Shown here: positions 9,403 to 19,216 of the stretch, piece by piece | Position numbering within the stretch: the stretch's first letter is position 1 | Layout: every line of letters starts with the position of its first letter | Assembly (NCBI GenBank): GCA_001598975.1 | Contig: BBXU01001122.1 | Coordinates: 1 to 30,275 of the forward strand | Direction of reading: 5' to 3' | DNA length: 30,275 nt | Source of the DNA: Parachlorella kessleri | Lineage: Eukaryota; Chlorophyta; Trebouxiophyceae; Chlorellales; Chlorellaceae | Notes under the pieces: model-generated | The model's input: the letters and a program-made list of their open reading frames with translations, nothing else | Databases searched by the model: none | What the model was told of the DNA's origin: nothing | Position numbers and translations under genes: made by a program

Positions 9403-12400
9403 ATGGGTGTCTCAGCAGCCTTGCTAGTCGTGGTCTTGCTAGCGGTTTCGGCTGCAAACGCCGATACTGGTGGGTGCGGTTCGTGGCTTCGCATCGCATG
9501 TCGGAGTCAAAGGCATCGCCCTGTCTATGAGTGAACCATAAGCCTTTCTTGACAATCTGCAGGCCTGCTGCCAGAGCCTGGATGTGCGCAGGTAAGACTC
9601 TCTGCTGTGCTCTGCAATTCCCATAGGGTTGCTATGAGTATAATTGCGGGCGGGGAAGAGCTGCGAAGTGCAGGTTTTAGGTATAATACAAACCCAAGCT
9701 TCAAGCCTGTTGTCTGCAGCGCACATACAGCCGCCAACTAGACAGAGCTCGTCCCTACCGCCGCCGCCTTGTTGAGTATGGCTCCGCACGATCTCTCTTC
9801 GGCGTCTACCTGCCTCCTGGCGTGTATGAGCCCCCGATGCCCCCACTCTCAAACGGCTCGCCCCCGCCTTCATGGCTCGGCTCGCCGCCGCCTCCTGGTG
9901 CCTACCCTCCCCCGCCCGCTTTCTTTGACTCCCCCCAGCCTGAGGAGCACCACAGCCCCCCGCCTTTCCCTCCTGAGCAGGAGGAGCAATCTCCCTCACC
10001 CGCTGACCAGTCCCCCACGCTCCCCACACCCCCTTCTCCGGAGTTTGAGCAGTCCCCCTCCCCCGACTCTCCTTCACCCAGCCCGTTCCAGGAGCCGCCA
10101 ACCCCCCCTGCACCCACCCAGTCACCGGCGGCTTCTCCCTCACCTACTTCCCAGTCCTCGCCCTCGCCCTCGCTCGGTCGCCTCGCCGTCACCAGAGCAG
10201 GAGCGGGGTTCGCCGCTACCGTCCCCAAGCCCATCTCCCCTGTCGCCCTCTCCCTCGCCGCGTAATGATGAGTCGCCCGTTCCAAGCCCATCACCCAGCC
10301 CCTCAGCGTCACCCTCACCGCGTGAGGGTGGCAATGAGATGAGCCCCTCGCCCAGCCCATCTCCCAGCCCTTCGACATCCCCCATCCCCAGCCCATCCCC
10401 CAGCCCCTCACCATCACCGGCGCCGCGTGAGGGTGGCGATGAGATGAGCCCCTCTCCCAGCCCCCAGGCTCCCACAACTTCCCCGTCCCCACAGCCCGCC
10501 TCCCCTTCCCCAAGCCCCTCACCCCCAAGTGCCCTCACCATCCCCCACCGTGGACACTGAGGCCACTTGCAGCGGCTATGCCTACGATGGCTACCTGTCC
10601 AACTGTGAGCTCAACTTTGTGGGCCCCGCCTCGGATGACGTGGTGAAGACGGTCACAGTGGTTGATGGCAGGTTTGCAACCGGCCTCACCATGTCCTCCC
10701 TTGGTGCCGCCTACCTGACACCTGCACCCGCAAGCACACCCCTCACGGCAAGTCCCTTACATGCTTCATGCCGGCGGCAAGCTTGCATGTGACGGCGGGC
10801 AAAGCCCAGCAGCTACTGGTGGACCAGCTGTCCGCATCGATGCTTGCACAGAGTCTAACCAAACTGGCCATACGTTGCCTGGACTCCTCTTGTTCCCTCC
10901 CGGGGACAACATTCAACGACATCCACAACATGTGTTCCATGTGTCACTGCAATCACCCTGATGCCTCCCACACGTTCACCACCTGGCTGGGGGTGTGATG
11001 CTGCAGGCAGCACCAGCGGGGCAGGCGGTCCCTTACTGTTACGACGTCACCACCCGCCTGCCGGAGATCCTCCCCCTAGCCACCACCCGCCCCTCCGACT
11101 GCTCCAAGCCGGTGGTGGTGGACATCGCCTCCACCCTGCTGCAGTACGCCATCAAGGTGGGTGGGCGGGCGGGTGGGTACCCCTGGGTGGTTGGAAGGTG
11201 TCAGATGACCTAAGGAACTGAGGGAGGGGCTAGGGGGGGAACAAGGCCCTCATCTCCCGCTGCTGTAGCTGTACGTTGATTCGGGTGGGTGCGCTGTGGG
11301 AAAGGGAGGGGGGAAGGGCTGCTAGAAGAGCAGCTCTGGCGACACCAGGGTGTGGGAGGGGTAGTGGGTGGGAGCCCTCGTGTGGCAGCTCTCAGTGGGG
11401 AGCTTGTCTCCTCCCATATGACTGCGGTTGGACAGCCTTCCTGATCTAGTATGGTCCAATAGCGTACCGCCACCTGATTGTGCTGCCGTGTGTCCCCCAA
11501 GTGGGGACAACAAGAAGCCAGCCTTCCACAGCTGACAACTGGCATTTGACAGGACACTGCCATGGCTTGGGCGCTCCTGGTGCAGTACGGTGTCAAGGAT
11601 GCGGAAGACACGCCCCTGACTGAAGCCATCCTGAAGAGGACCTTCAACCTCAGCAGCAGCATCGTCATTGGGCAGTTCAATGCCATCGAGGTAAGGTGGA
11701 TGGACCTCTGCCCATGGTGCCCTTCAATGCCCAGCTGTCCTCTGCTGATGCAACCAGGCCTCGAGGCAGAAGCTAAAGCAGGACTTAAATGCGCTAGCTG
11801 TCCTCTGCTGATGCAACCAGGCCTCGAGGCAGAAGCTAAAGCAGGACTTAAATGCGCTGGCTGTCCTCTGCTGGCGCGCTGCCCATGCCTGCTTGAGGTA
11901 TTGCCTTGCATTGCCAAGCCCGGCACACCAGGACAGCGTAGCACTACCTGGTAGTACATCACAAGGTGCTGCCACCGGGGCTTGCAAAGAGCTGCAAGCG
12001 CGTTCAAGGCCTGAGCATCCACAGCCGCCGCCCTCCTCCTGCTGCAGGCGTCCAGGAGCGGCGACGCGGCCATGCAGGCGACCGCGCTCCAGGCACTCAA
12101 GGCCCAGGCCGCGCTGCGCAGCACCCTGCACACTGTTATCAGGTCCTACACCAAGAAGGACAACAAGTTTGTTGAGGTGCGCTGTCAGCTGTTACCTGCT
12201 CTTTCTGGCAGGGTGCTGCCTGACTTGGGCTGTCGTGATCCCAAGCTGAAGTGCGTAGGGGGTGTTGTTTTGAAGGTTGTTCCCAGCTGATGGCGCAGCA
12301 GCCTGGCGCCTCACTGGCGGTGACTTTGGGTGACTCACATAGTGGCTATGCCACGTGGCGACCTGCTGTTGGCTGACCTTTGCAGTCCAACTCGTAGCCC

Positions 12401-14501
12401 CACCTGCCTCCAGCTGTACCCTGCCTAATTTCGCTGCCGTGTGCGCAACTGTCAGCCAAGGGCATCGTCCCTATTGTTCTGGCTTGGCTTATGGGTAGTT
12501 TAACGACCGTCAACCGCCTAACTGCTGCAGGTCGCCAAGAAGATCTTCCAGACCCTGGCACAGCACATCATGGACACCCGCCAGTCCCGCGTCAGGACCA
12601 ACACCCGCAGCCTGCTGCAAAGCGTGAGCAGGGAGGGGCCTTGCATGTAGCCCAGCTCTCGGTGCACTAGCACAGATGGCTACCAGACTTGCCTTGCATA
12701 ATGCTGTCTGTGAGCGCTGTATGTACCCGCATGCATATGTGGCGGGAGCCTATGTGAGGGCATGCAGCGAGGCACTGCCTCCTGGGTAGCCTGGTGCAAG
12801 ATGCTCCTCCCACTCCTCAGACCTCCAGCTCCGGCCTGCTGTTCTGCGCTCTTGCACCCGTCTGTGCCTAGCCTGGCGGCTGACTGTGCCGCTCCTGCTT
12901 GCTTGCTTCTGCTGGCGCAGGAGGAGGCGCCCCTGGACCTGACCAGCATGGCCGAGATCCAGAGCCTGCTGGGGGCGGTGCAGACCACCATGCAGCAGGC
13001 GGTGGCTGATGGCACCTTTGACGCCACGGAGGTGGAGCAGACAGTCCAGCCCGCCATACTTCAGGTAGGGGTGTGAGGTGCATATGTGTTTGTGCATGCA
13101 GTGTTTGTGCATGCACAAGTGGGCGGGCCACATAGTAGTCTAAGCATGCGAGACGCAGCGGGGCCTTCAAGGAGGGTGGGAGAAGGACATTGTGGCAGCC
13201 TTCGTTGGTGCACGGGTGGAAGTTGCTAGTCAGCTGTGCAAGCAGGCATTGTCGCAGCCTGCCACTGGGCAGCCCAGGTCCTCTTGCCATCCGAGCAGCG
13301 GCGGCAGCAGCAGCAGCAGCCGCAGTGTGATGAGCGGTTGGCAAATGGCCAACGGTGGGACAGTGTCGGGGGCTTGCATGAGGCTTGCATGCAGCCTGCA
13401 TGGTGCTTTCCACACCCATCATGCCTCTGCCTGATACCAGCACTTGCATGCTGACAACCCCAAGCCCTGCAAGTCCACCAAGTGCTCCTCCTTGTTTTGC
13501 CTTGTTCTTTGCCTCCCTTGCAGGCCATCTCCCAGGCCATCGCCGTCATCAACACCATCGCCCAGACCTCCACCAGCTACGAGGACGTGCAGAGGGCCAC
13601 CCAGGTCGCGCTCACCACCCTCTCGGCTGATGTGCAAGAGATGATCGCCACCGGTGACGTGGCGGCCTTCACCGCACGCACCAGCGAGTCCAGCCTGAGG
13701 AGCGCGGTCACGGCCGCCACGCTGGCGGGGAATGTGCAGGCACCGGCGTCTGAGGAGGAGGGCGGCAGCAGCAACAAGGTGGGGTGGTGGGTGTGGTGAA
13801 GGGAGGTGATATGATGGTGGCTCTCAGGGAACGCAGGGGCACCCTTCCAGTTGCAGGTGGTCGCTAAACTGAAGCACCACGCTTGTTTCCTTTCCTTAGC
13901 TGGTGGTGCCAAAGCTTTTTGCTACGGCCCTATGCATTTTGTCGGCGCCTGGCCCTTGTCCCTGCCTGCGTTTGCATGCCCGGCCATTCCGCCACAAGTG
14001 ACCAGCCAGCACGTAGGTGTGGCGGTGGGTGGCCTTGCTGCCGCCCTGGCGTGCCAGGCAACCGGCGGCTGTGCCGGTCGAATTGGCTGGCTGTCCGGGA
14101 GAAATCATATTATGGGCGCCAAGGCACGGCTACGGCTGTGCCCTTGAGGCCTGGGCGTATATGTTTATTGACGCAATATGGAAATGCACGTGACAGTAAG
14201 GGGTCAGACAGCAGTGTGGTGGGTGCCGGCTGTGTTAAAAAGCAGGCATTTATTGATTTATGGGCGCCTGCAGGCTGCACTGATCGGCGGTCTTGTGGGC
14301 GGCCTTGGGGGCGGCCTGCTGCTCATCGCAGCAGTGGCCGGCTTCTGGATCTACAGGCGCAGGCGCATGGCTGCGGCGGCCGCAGCCACCAGCGCAACCC
14401 CCGTCATGAACAACGGCTTTGGTCCCGCCGACCCGAATGCCCCTGTGAATGCTGTCCTGAGTGCTGGGGCCACTGGTGCCACCTCCATGGCCAAGCCCTA
14501 G
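9403..14501 (+). CDS. Secreted hydroxyproline-rich (Ser-Pro) glycoprotein with helical ectodomain and C-terminal membrane anchor
   Basis: Ten exons: 9403-9469, 9563-9591, 9720-10747, 11007-11156, 11553-11690, 12048-12176, 12531-12623, 12921-13064, 13524-13778 and 14274-14501, about 752 residues. Exon 1 encodes a clear signal peptide (MGVSAALLVVVLLAVSAANA). Exon 3 encodes a long Pro/Ser tract with SPSPSP runs, the substrate type of prolyl hydroxylases and arabinosyltransferases in algal walls, then a Cys-containing segment (TCSGYAYDGYLSNCELNF). Exons 4-9 encode Ala/Gln/Leu-rich, probably helical sequence. Exon 10 encodes a Gly-zipper-like membrane helix (GGLVGGLGGGLLLIAAVAGF), a RRRR stop-transfer and a 42-residue cytosolic tail. 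All introns from exon 3 onward are phase 0. The reading frame breaks twice in exon 3 (see the frame-break entry). The intron after exon 3 seems to use a GC donor. Likely a wall or surface glycoprotein; not assigned to a named family. Confidence 0.78.
10140..10535 (+). other. Two reading-frame breaks in the Ser-Pro coding region
   Basis: Ser-Pro coding sequence runs in one frame to about 10175, continues in the next frame from about 10176 to 10520, and in the third frame from about 10529 (PSPSPTVDTEAT) to the exon end. Each switch equals one extra base (or two missing). The exon length, 1028, is two more than a multiple of three, while both flanking introns require phase 0. This points to two single-base indels within one exon and not to an unseen intron. 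Confidence 0.7.
11733..11873 (+). repeat. 63-bp tandem duplication in an intron
   Basis: A 63-base unit starting AGCTGTCCTCTGCTGATGCA occurs at 11733-11795 and again, essentially identical, at 11796-11858. A partial third copy follows to 11873. It lies in the intron between the fifth and sixth exons of the Ser-Pro protein gene. The near-perfect identity indicates a recent duplication. Confidence 0.9.
13295..13325 (+). repeat. Short CAG/CGG triplet microsatellite in an intron
   Basis: The run gcagcggcggcagcagcag and on to ccgcag lies in the intron before the ninth exon of the Ser-Pro protein gene. It is not coding. Confidence 0.7.
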
Positions 14502-14704
14502 GACAGCTGGCTGTGCTTTGCGAGAAGCTTTCCATTTCGTGCCACGGTGATGGACTGAGAAAGTGCTGTCCTAGCTTGGCACCGTGTTCTGCTGGTGCGA
14601 ACAAACATCGCAGCATGTTGGCACCGGCTTGGTGCCACAGCAACCCTCCCTCCAGATGTGTTATTTGAACTTGGCTAGCTGTTGTGAGTGACCCACCACT
14701 GCCT

Positions 14705-14709
14705 TTACA
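14705..14709 (-). promoter_or_regulatory. Candidate TGTAA poly(A) signal for the PAP2 gene
   Basis: TTACA on the plus strand reads TGTAA on the minus strand, about 700 bases after the PAP2 stop. If used, the PAP2 transcript would overlap the 3' UTR of the convergent gene. The five-base motif is weak evidence alone. Confidence 0.2.
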
Positions 14710-14829
14710 CCTGGCTCGCACTTGAGCTCTTGATTCCACGCTAGTGTACGTGCAAACCGTATACAGGGGAAGTCAGCGCTGGGAGGTGCTGACTTAAGCC
14801 TTGTAAGCAGGCAACCTAGCAGGGCACGC

Positions 14830-14834
14830 TGTAA
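14830..14834 (+). promoter_or_regulatory. Candidate TGTAA poly(A) signal for the Ser-Pro protein gene
   Basis: TGTAA lies 329 bases after the stop codon at 14501. TGTAA is the established poly(A) signal of volvocine algae; its use here is inferred. Confidence 0.35.
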
Positions 14835-15336
14835 TACGCCAACGAAGACAAGAAGACTCCACACCGAGCAGAGAGAGATATGCAATGTACAGTACCCCTC
14901 ATAAGAACTGCAAGGCCCCCGTAACATGCCAACAACATTGCTCGACACACATATATCTCTATACATACACAATACAACTGAGCTGGGCAGCCCAATACAC
15001 AGGGACTCTCCTGAAGAGCAGAAAAGTGCAACCGCTCCGAGTTCAGAAAACCGTGCCAGCCACAGCAGGGTTGCCAACAGGCGAGTTAATGCCAGCAATG
15101 CGGAGCCAGCAACAGGACCAACAGTTCAAGACTGAAGTCAGACGGTATATGCAGGTCAACCCGCCATGGAAGCTACTGTAGTAAATGAGCCAAGGCTCCA
15201 CAAGCTTCACGATAGACATGTGAAAGATTGGAGGCGCCTGAAGGGCTGCCAAGCCTTCCAGTTCCGAGGGCGGAGTGCTGCAATTTGGATGTCCACTTTT
15301 TCGGGCATCCAGGCGTGCATGCACATCACACCATTC

Positions 15337-15379
15337 CATCCAGCCTTGCTGGCTGCCAGCCAGCCAGCAAGGCTGGATG
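15337..15379. repeat. Perfect 19-bp inverted repeat with 5-base loop
   Basis: The arm 15337-15355 (CATCCAGCCTTGCTGGCTG) is exactly complementary to 15361-15379, with loop CCAGC. It lies 28 bases downstream of the PAP2 stop, in its expected 3' UTR. It would form a very stable stem in RNA. It could be a transcript-stability element, a small-RNA precursor stem or a relic of a mobile element. Confidence 0.85.
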
Positions 15380-15406
15380 CCAGCGCAGCACCCCTGATCC
15401 TGAGCC

Positions 15407-18306
15407 TCAGGCCTCCGCATGGGTGGGCGACACCTCCACGTGGCGCAGGTTGCCAGTGGCGGTGCGCGTCACCGAGCTGTGACCGCTGCCCAGAATCGCG
15501 CGCTCCACATCCTCACTGCTCTGGTTGTACGCCCCACCTGTGGACATCCTGGCAGAGTTGCCGGCGGCCACCGCGGCAGCATCATCGACGGCCTCCGGGC
15601 TGAGCACGCGCCTGTAGCGTGGGATGGCGCGCAGGACGTACACGAGGGCACCCAGGGTGCCCAGGAAGGCGCCTCCCACGATGTCCGAGTAGTTGTGCTG
15701 GTAGTCAATGACCCGGGAGAGGGACACGCCCCTGCACACACAGGCGGGAATGGCTTTGGTGAGACCAAGGCGGGTGCACGCTGGCAGGCGTGGTGGGGCA
15801 GCGGGCAGTGGCAGAGGCTGTGCACCCAGCATATAGCGGGACGCACCAGCGGCAAATGCAGAATGTGAAAATGACAAGTGTTGCTCCTCCCAGAATCGAA
15901 CCCTGGCGTGTTGCATTAGGACCACAAGGTTAAAAGCTGCCAGCTAACCGGGCTGGGGTTGAGGCACTCCGAAGGAGTGGTGGTTATGAACCCACTTACT
16001 CCCCAACGTGCTTTCTTCCCTGATGTGTCTTAACGGACCAGCAACGATGCGTGAATGCATGATCAGAATAAACCAATCCGTAGACTAGGATCCTGATCGT
16101 TCCGAAGCTTGGGGACCCAAGCAACGGCTCTTTGGCAGAGCGGGCAGTGGCCAGAAGGGGCATCAAGACAGGGCACAGATGGCAGGAAGAGCCCAAGGAG
16201 GAGGAGGGATGCCTGGGAGCCAGGCTCTTACCCCACAGGGCAGTACACTCATATTTCAAGCTCTCAAACAAGCGCCGGGCCAGCAATGCACACTTATTGG
16301 AACAACATTGCACCAGTCAGCAAACAGGCATCATGGGGCAAGGCACTGCGAGGCTGGGCCTGGCTTGACCCCTGCCTACTCACCAGGCAAACATGAGCAT
16401 GGACAGCATCCAGTACCTGCAAAGATACCAGATACCATGGTGTCGGCTCACAGGCTGGCTCTGATGCCCATAAGGACAGGCTTCGGCGGAGGGGCCACGC
16501 ATGGGCAGCACAAAAGGGCAGGCTCAGCACAGCATGCCCTGCTAGCTTAGCACTGACAGACCCCCAGGCTGCAATCGTCTTAAGCGGCCGCCGCCAACCT
16601 GACCCAACAACTAAGCAGTGCCTGCCTAGCTGTCCGCTCATGCTGCTGCCATGGCTGGCTGGCTGCCTGCCTGGAACTCACTTGGCCACAATGCTGCCCA
16701 GGTCAGAGAAGAACTTGCGCTTGAAGGTCCAGTTGCGCATCTCCGGGTTCCAGGGCTTGCGCATGTTGAAGCACCAGATGAGGTAGGCGCTGGCGTACAC
16801 AGTCAGGCTGAACCCGGTGCTGGCATGGCCTGCAAAGTTGACGTTAAGGACCGTCAGCAGGCCGTGCAGAGACCCATGTGGAGGGTGCCATGCAGGCGGC
16901 TTACAGTCATACTGAGGCGTGCTGCGCTTCTGGCAACCTCCAATCTTGGCAGGTAGTTGGTGTATGCAGCCCGATCATGCAATTAGAAGGCAGGCTACAC
17001 AGGTCAAAAAAACAGCTAGCGCGGTCACCCTGTGTTTGAATGTGTGCGGGAGAAGCAAGGCCAGGTCAGCGACGGGCAAGCACAGAGCGCGGCGAGCGCC
17101 GCTTGCGGGTACCTGATGGGAAAGACTGGTATCCATCCTTCAGATCCTTGTCGTCAGAGTCGGTCTGGCAGGGGTACAGGGTGTCTGTGTTCTGGCCAAA
17201 GGCAATTATCGCCGTGTCTCCGTTGGCCATGCTCGGGTTGCAGCGTGACAGGAAGTCTGGCCGCAACCTGCCGCACACATACTTGGTGATGACGGTCATC
17301 GTAATCACGAAGACAAAGGCCTGCGGCATAACGGCCGGAGAGCCAGCAGAGCATGGTAAGTTACAAAGGACTACAGAGGGTATGCATGGTCGCTGCACAC
17401 CGGCAGAGTGCTGACTGTGTTTCGCATGCATGCAGGGTTGCCAAAGCAAGAGCAGAAGATGCCGTTAACCAGCTGTGAAGCACGAAACTATTCAAGTCAC
17501 GCACGCAGACAACTCTTACCGGCCAAGGCCTGCCGCCAAGCCACTTGACCACGCCCACGCCATCAACAACTTGGCCCCTCCCAAACCCGGAGCAACATTC
17601 ATTATGCCCCCCACCTGGACACCGTCCAGTATAAAGTGAAGCATGGTGGCCAGGCAGTCGGTAAGGTTGTGGTGCTGGTACCGACTGTACACCAGCTCGC
17701 CAACCGCGACTGTTGCGATGAGCATGATGAGGGGAATGATGACGGGGACCCAGCCGGGGATGGTGGGGTTGCCCTTGTAGGGGTAGGAGATCGTCCCTGG
17801 ACAAGGAGCCAGCACTGTAAAGCCTCCGCCAATGGCAACTGTTGGTGACCGGTGGAGGGTGGCATGGCATGGCACGGTACTGCGCCCCGCAAAGCAGCAA
17901 GCATGTCTGACTGCAGGGTCGGGGTTTTCTTACGACTCACCATCATAGACATAGTACAGGGGGTGCCTGCAGCAGCCAGCCACCATGTTTTGCTTTCGAA
18001 CAGGTCAGGCAGGCAGGCAGGCGGGTGGGTAGCAACCAGTCTGCCAGGCATCAAGTCCCTGGCTCTTGCTGACAGAGGAGATTCTGGGCCCAACGGCCCA
18101 CAAGCCACCCCAGAACTCCCAACTTGCCTGGGAGTCGCCACCCAGTGCACAACCGCTAGGGCCACCACCAACAAGATGGTGCACATGAGGTTGGCATAGT
18201 CCTGCCGGCCCAAGACGGTGCGCCAGCGGACGTTACGCAGCGACCATTGATTTGTGTACCGAGGCTCCTTGCCGTCATAGTCGTTGCTGGGCCCGTTGTA
18301 GGCCAT
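15407..18306 (-). CDS. PAP2-type lipid phosphate phosphatase
   Basis: Seven exons join in phase: 18306-18128, 17966-17941, 17796-17615, 17320-17113, 16829-16682, 16416-16384 and 15731-15407, giving 366 residues. All three motifs of the PAP2 / lipid phosphate phosphatase family are intact: KYVCGRLRP (K142, R149, P150), PSGH (S198, H200, split by an intron after the first base of the Gly codon) and SRVIDYQHNYSD (R265, H271, D275). H271 would form the phospho-enzyme and H200 act as acid. Hydrophobic segments before and between the motifs fit the six-helix membrane fold. The C-tail is hydrophilic, Ser/Ala-rich and probably cytosolic. Expected reaction: dephosphorylation of phosphatidic acid or related lipid phosphates to diacylglycerol. 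Exons of 26 and 33 bases are required to restore the frame, and intron 1 appears to be GC-AG. The ATG at 18306 gives MAYNGPSNDYDG, a hydrophilic start as in plant LPPs. Confidence 0.92.
15882..15956 (-). other. tRNA-like sequence with a pol III box B match (possible SINE or tRNA relic)
   Basis: Read on the minus strand, it contains GGTTCGATTC, close to the box B/T-arm consensus, and about 40 bases upstream a D-arm-like hairpin (CCAGC-ccggtta-GCTGG). No matching seven-base acceptor stem is found and the T-stem is imperfect, so it is not a functional tRNA. It lies in the last intron of the PAP2 gene, in the same orientation. Confidence 0.3.
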
Positions 18307-18730
18307 CTCAAGCGCTGGTTGCTTGCTGTCCCTGCATTCAAGTCTTGATGAGGTTCAAGCGCTGTTGTCGCTGCCCGGGCATGGCCTCACAGCAATGACA
18401 GGCATGACAGCTTTAGCTAATCCGTGTAGGCACCACGGAATACTTAGTCCGGTTATTTGTGCCTACCTCTCAATTGCAGGGCTAGTTGTCACACCTCAAG
18501 ACCAGCGCGACGCTGAGGATGCACGAGACCAACTGGTAACTGGCCCAAGCAACCACCCAGCTGCTGGCCTCGATAGAATTCAACCCGCTCGTGATCGGTT
18601 AAAAATTTTAACTGATGTTGTACATCCCGCCAGCCCAAGATCTTGCAAGCGTTGCGTAGGAGGATGACCTGAAGCTGCCCAAAAGCACACCAGATCTCTG
18701 TAGTACGGGCCCCGCGGGGGTATTGCACCG

Positions 18731-18748
18731 TGATCATTGGAATGATCA
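18731..18748. repeat. 18-base palindrome TGATCATT-gg-AATGATCA
   Basis: Perfect 8-base arms around GG, about 425 bases upstream of the PAP2 ATG. A dimeric protein-binding site is possible, but nothing else supports it. Confidence 0.45.
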
Positions 18749-18770
18749 GCTTTGGAAGGTTGGGTCCTGT

Positions 18771-18820
18771 GTGGGAGGGGGGGGGCCCTTGAGTTCTCTG
18801 GGGGAGGGGGGGGACCCTTG
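18771..18820 (+). repeat. Imperfect tandem G-run repeat (G-quadruplex potential)
   Basis: Two similar units each have a G-run interrupted by one A, then CCCTTG: GTGGGAGGGGGGGGG followed by CCC, and GGGGGAGGGGGGGGA followed by CCC. Four G-tracts of three or more lie within 45 bases. Confidence 0.6.
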
Positions 18821-19216
18821 TTCGCTGAAGTGCCGACTGCTGCTGCTCTGCTGAACACTCAAGGTAGTGCCAACCCAGGGGCCACTTGAAGCTTGGTGCG
18901 AAGTAGGCATTTCACATATACCTGCGGACCGCGGGCCACCCCAATGCAAACTGGTCACCCGGCGGCTGCAAAAGACACCACTGAGTTAGGCAACCCTTGG
19001 CTGTTGACGTTGCAGTACCAATTCCCCAAGGGACTTGCCACCCTTCGCAACAGCACCACAGTGACAAACAAGTTTGGAAGGGCGGCTGAGTCTTGTGCCT
19101 GCAGCAGCCTCCTTTCAGCTTACCCCTACTAAGAGGAGTTCTTGTAAAACTGTCTGCGCATATACATATACTGCCCAGGTCCAGGAGATGCACGTTGCAA
19201 CTCGAACCCTCAGCCC

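Larger units (their letters stand above)
14502..15406. other. Convergent intergenic region: 3' UTRs of the Ser-Pro protein and PAP2 genes
   Basis: The two genes end facing each other across about 900 bases. No coding sequence is convincing here. It contains candidate poly(A) signals for both strands and a strong hairpin next to the PAP2 stop. Confidence 0.55.
18307..19216. other. Intergenic: PAP2 promoter side and 3' flank of the small plastid-protein gene
   Basis: This holds the 5' flank of PAP2 and the 3' UTR of the gene to the right, both read leftward. No gene is seen. It contains an 18-base palindrome and a G-rich repeat. Confidence 0.5.

Noticed and set aside
10176..10528. An intron covering the middle of the Ser-Pro tract, which would bridge the first and third frames
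   Set aside because: The removed part is itself a strong Ser-Pro reading frame with repeated REGG-x-EMSPSPSP units; two indels explain it better.
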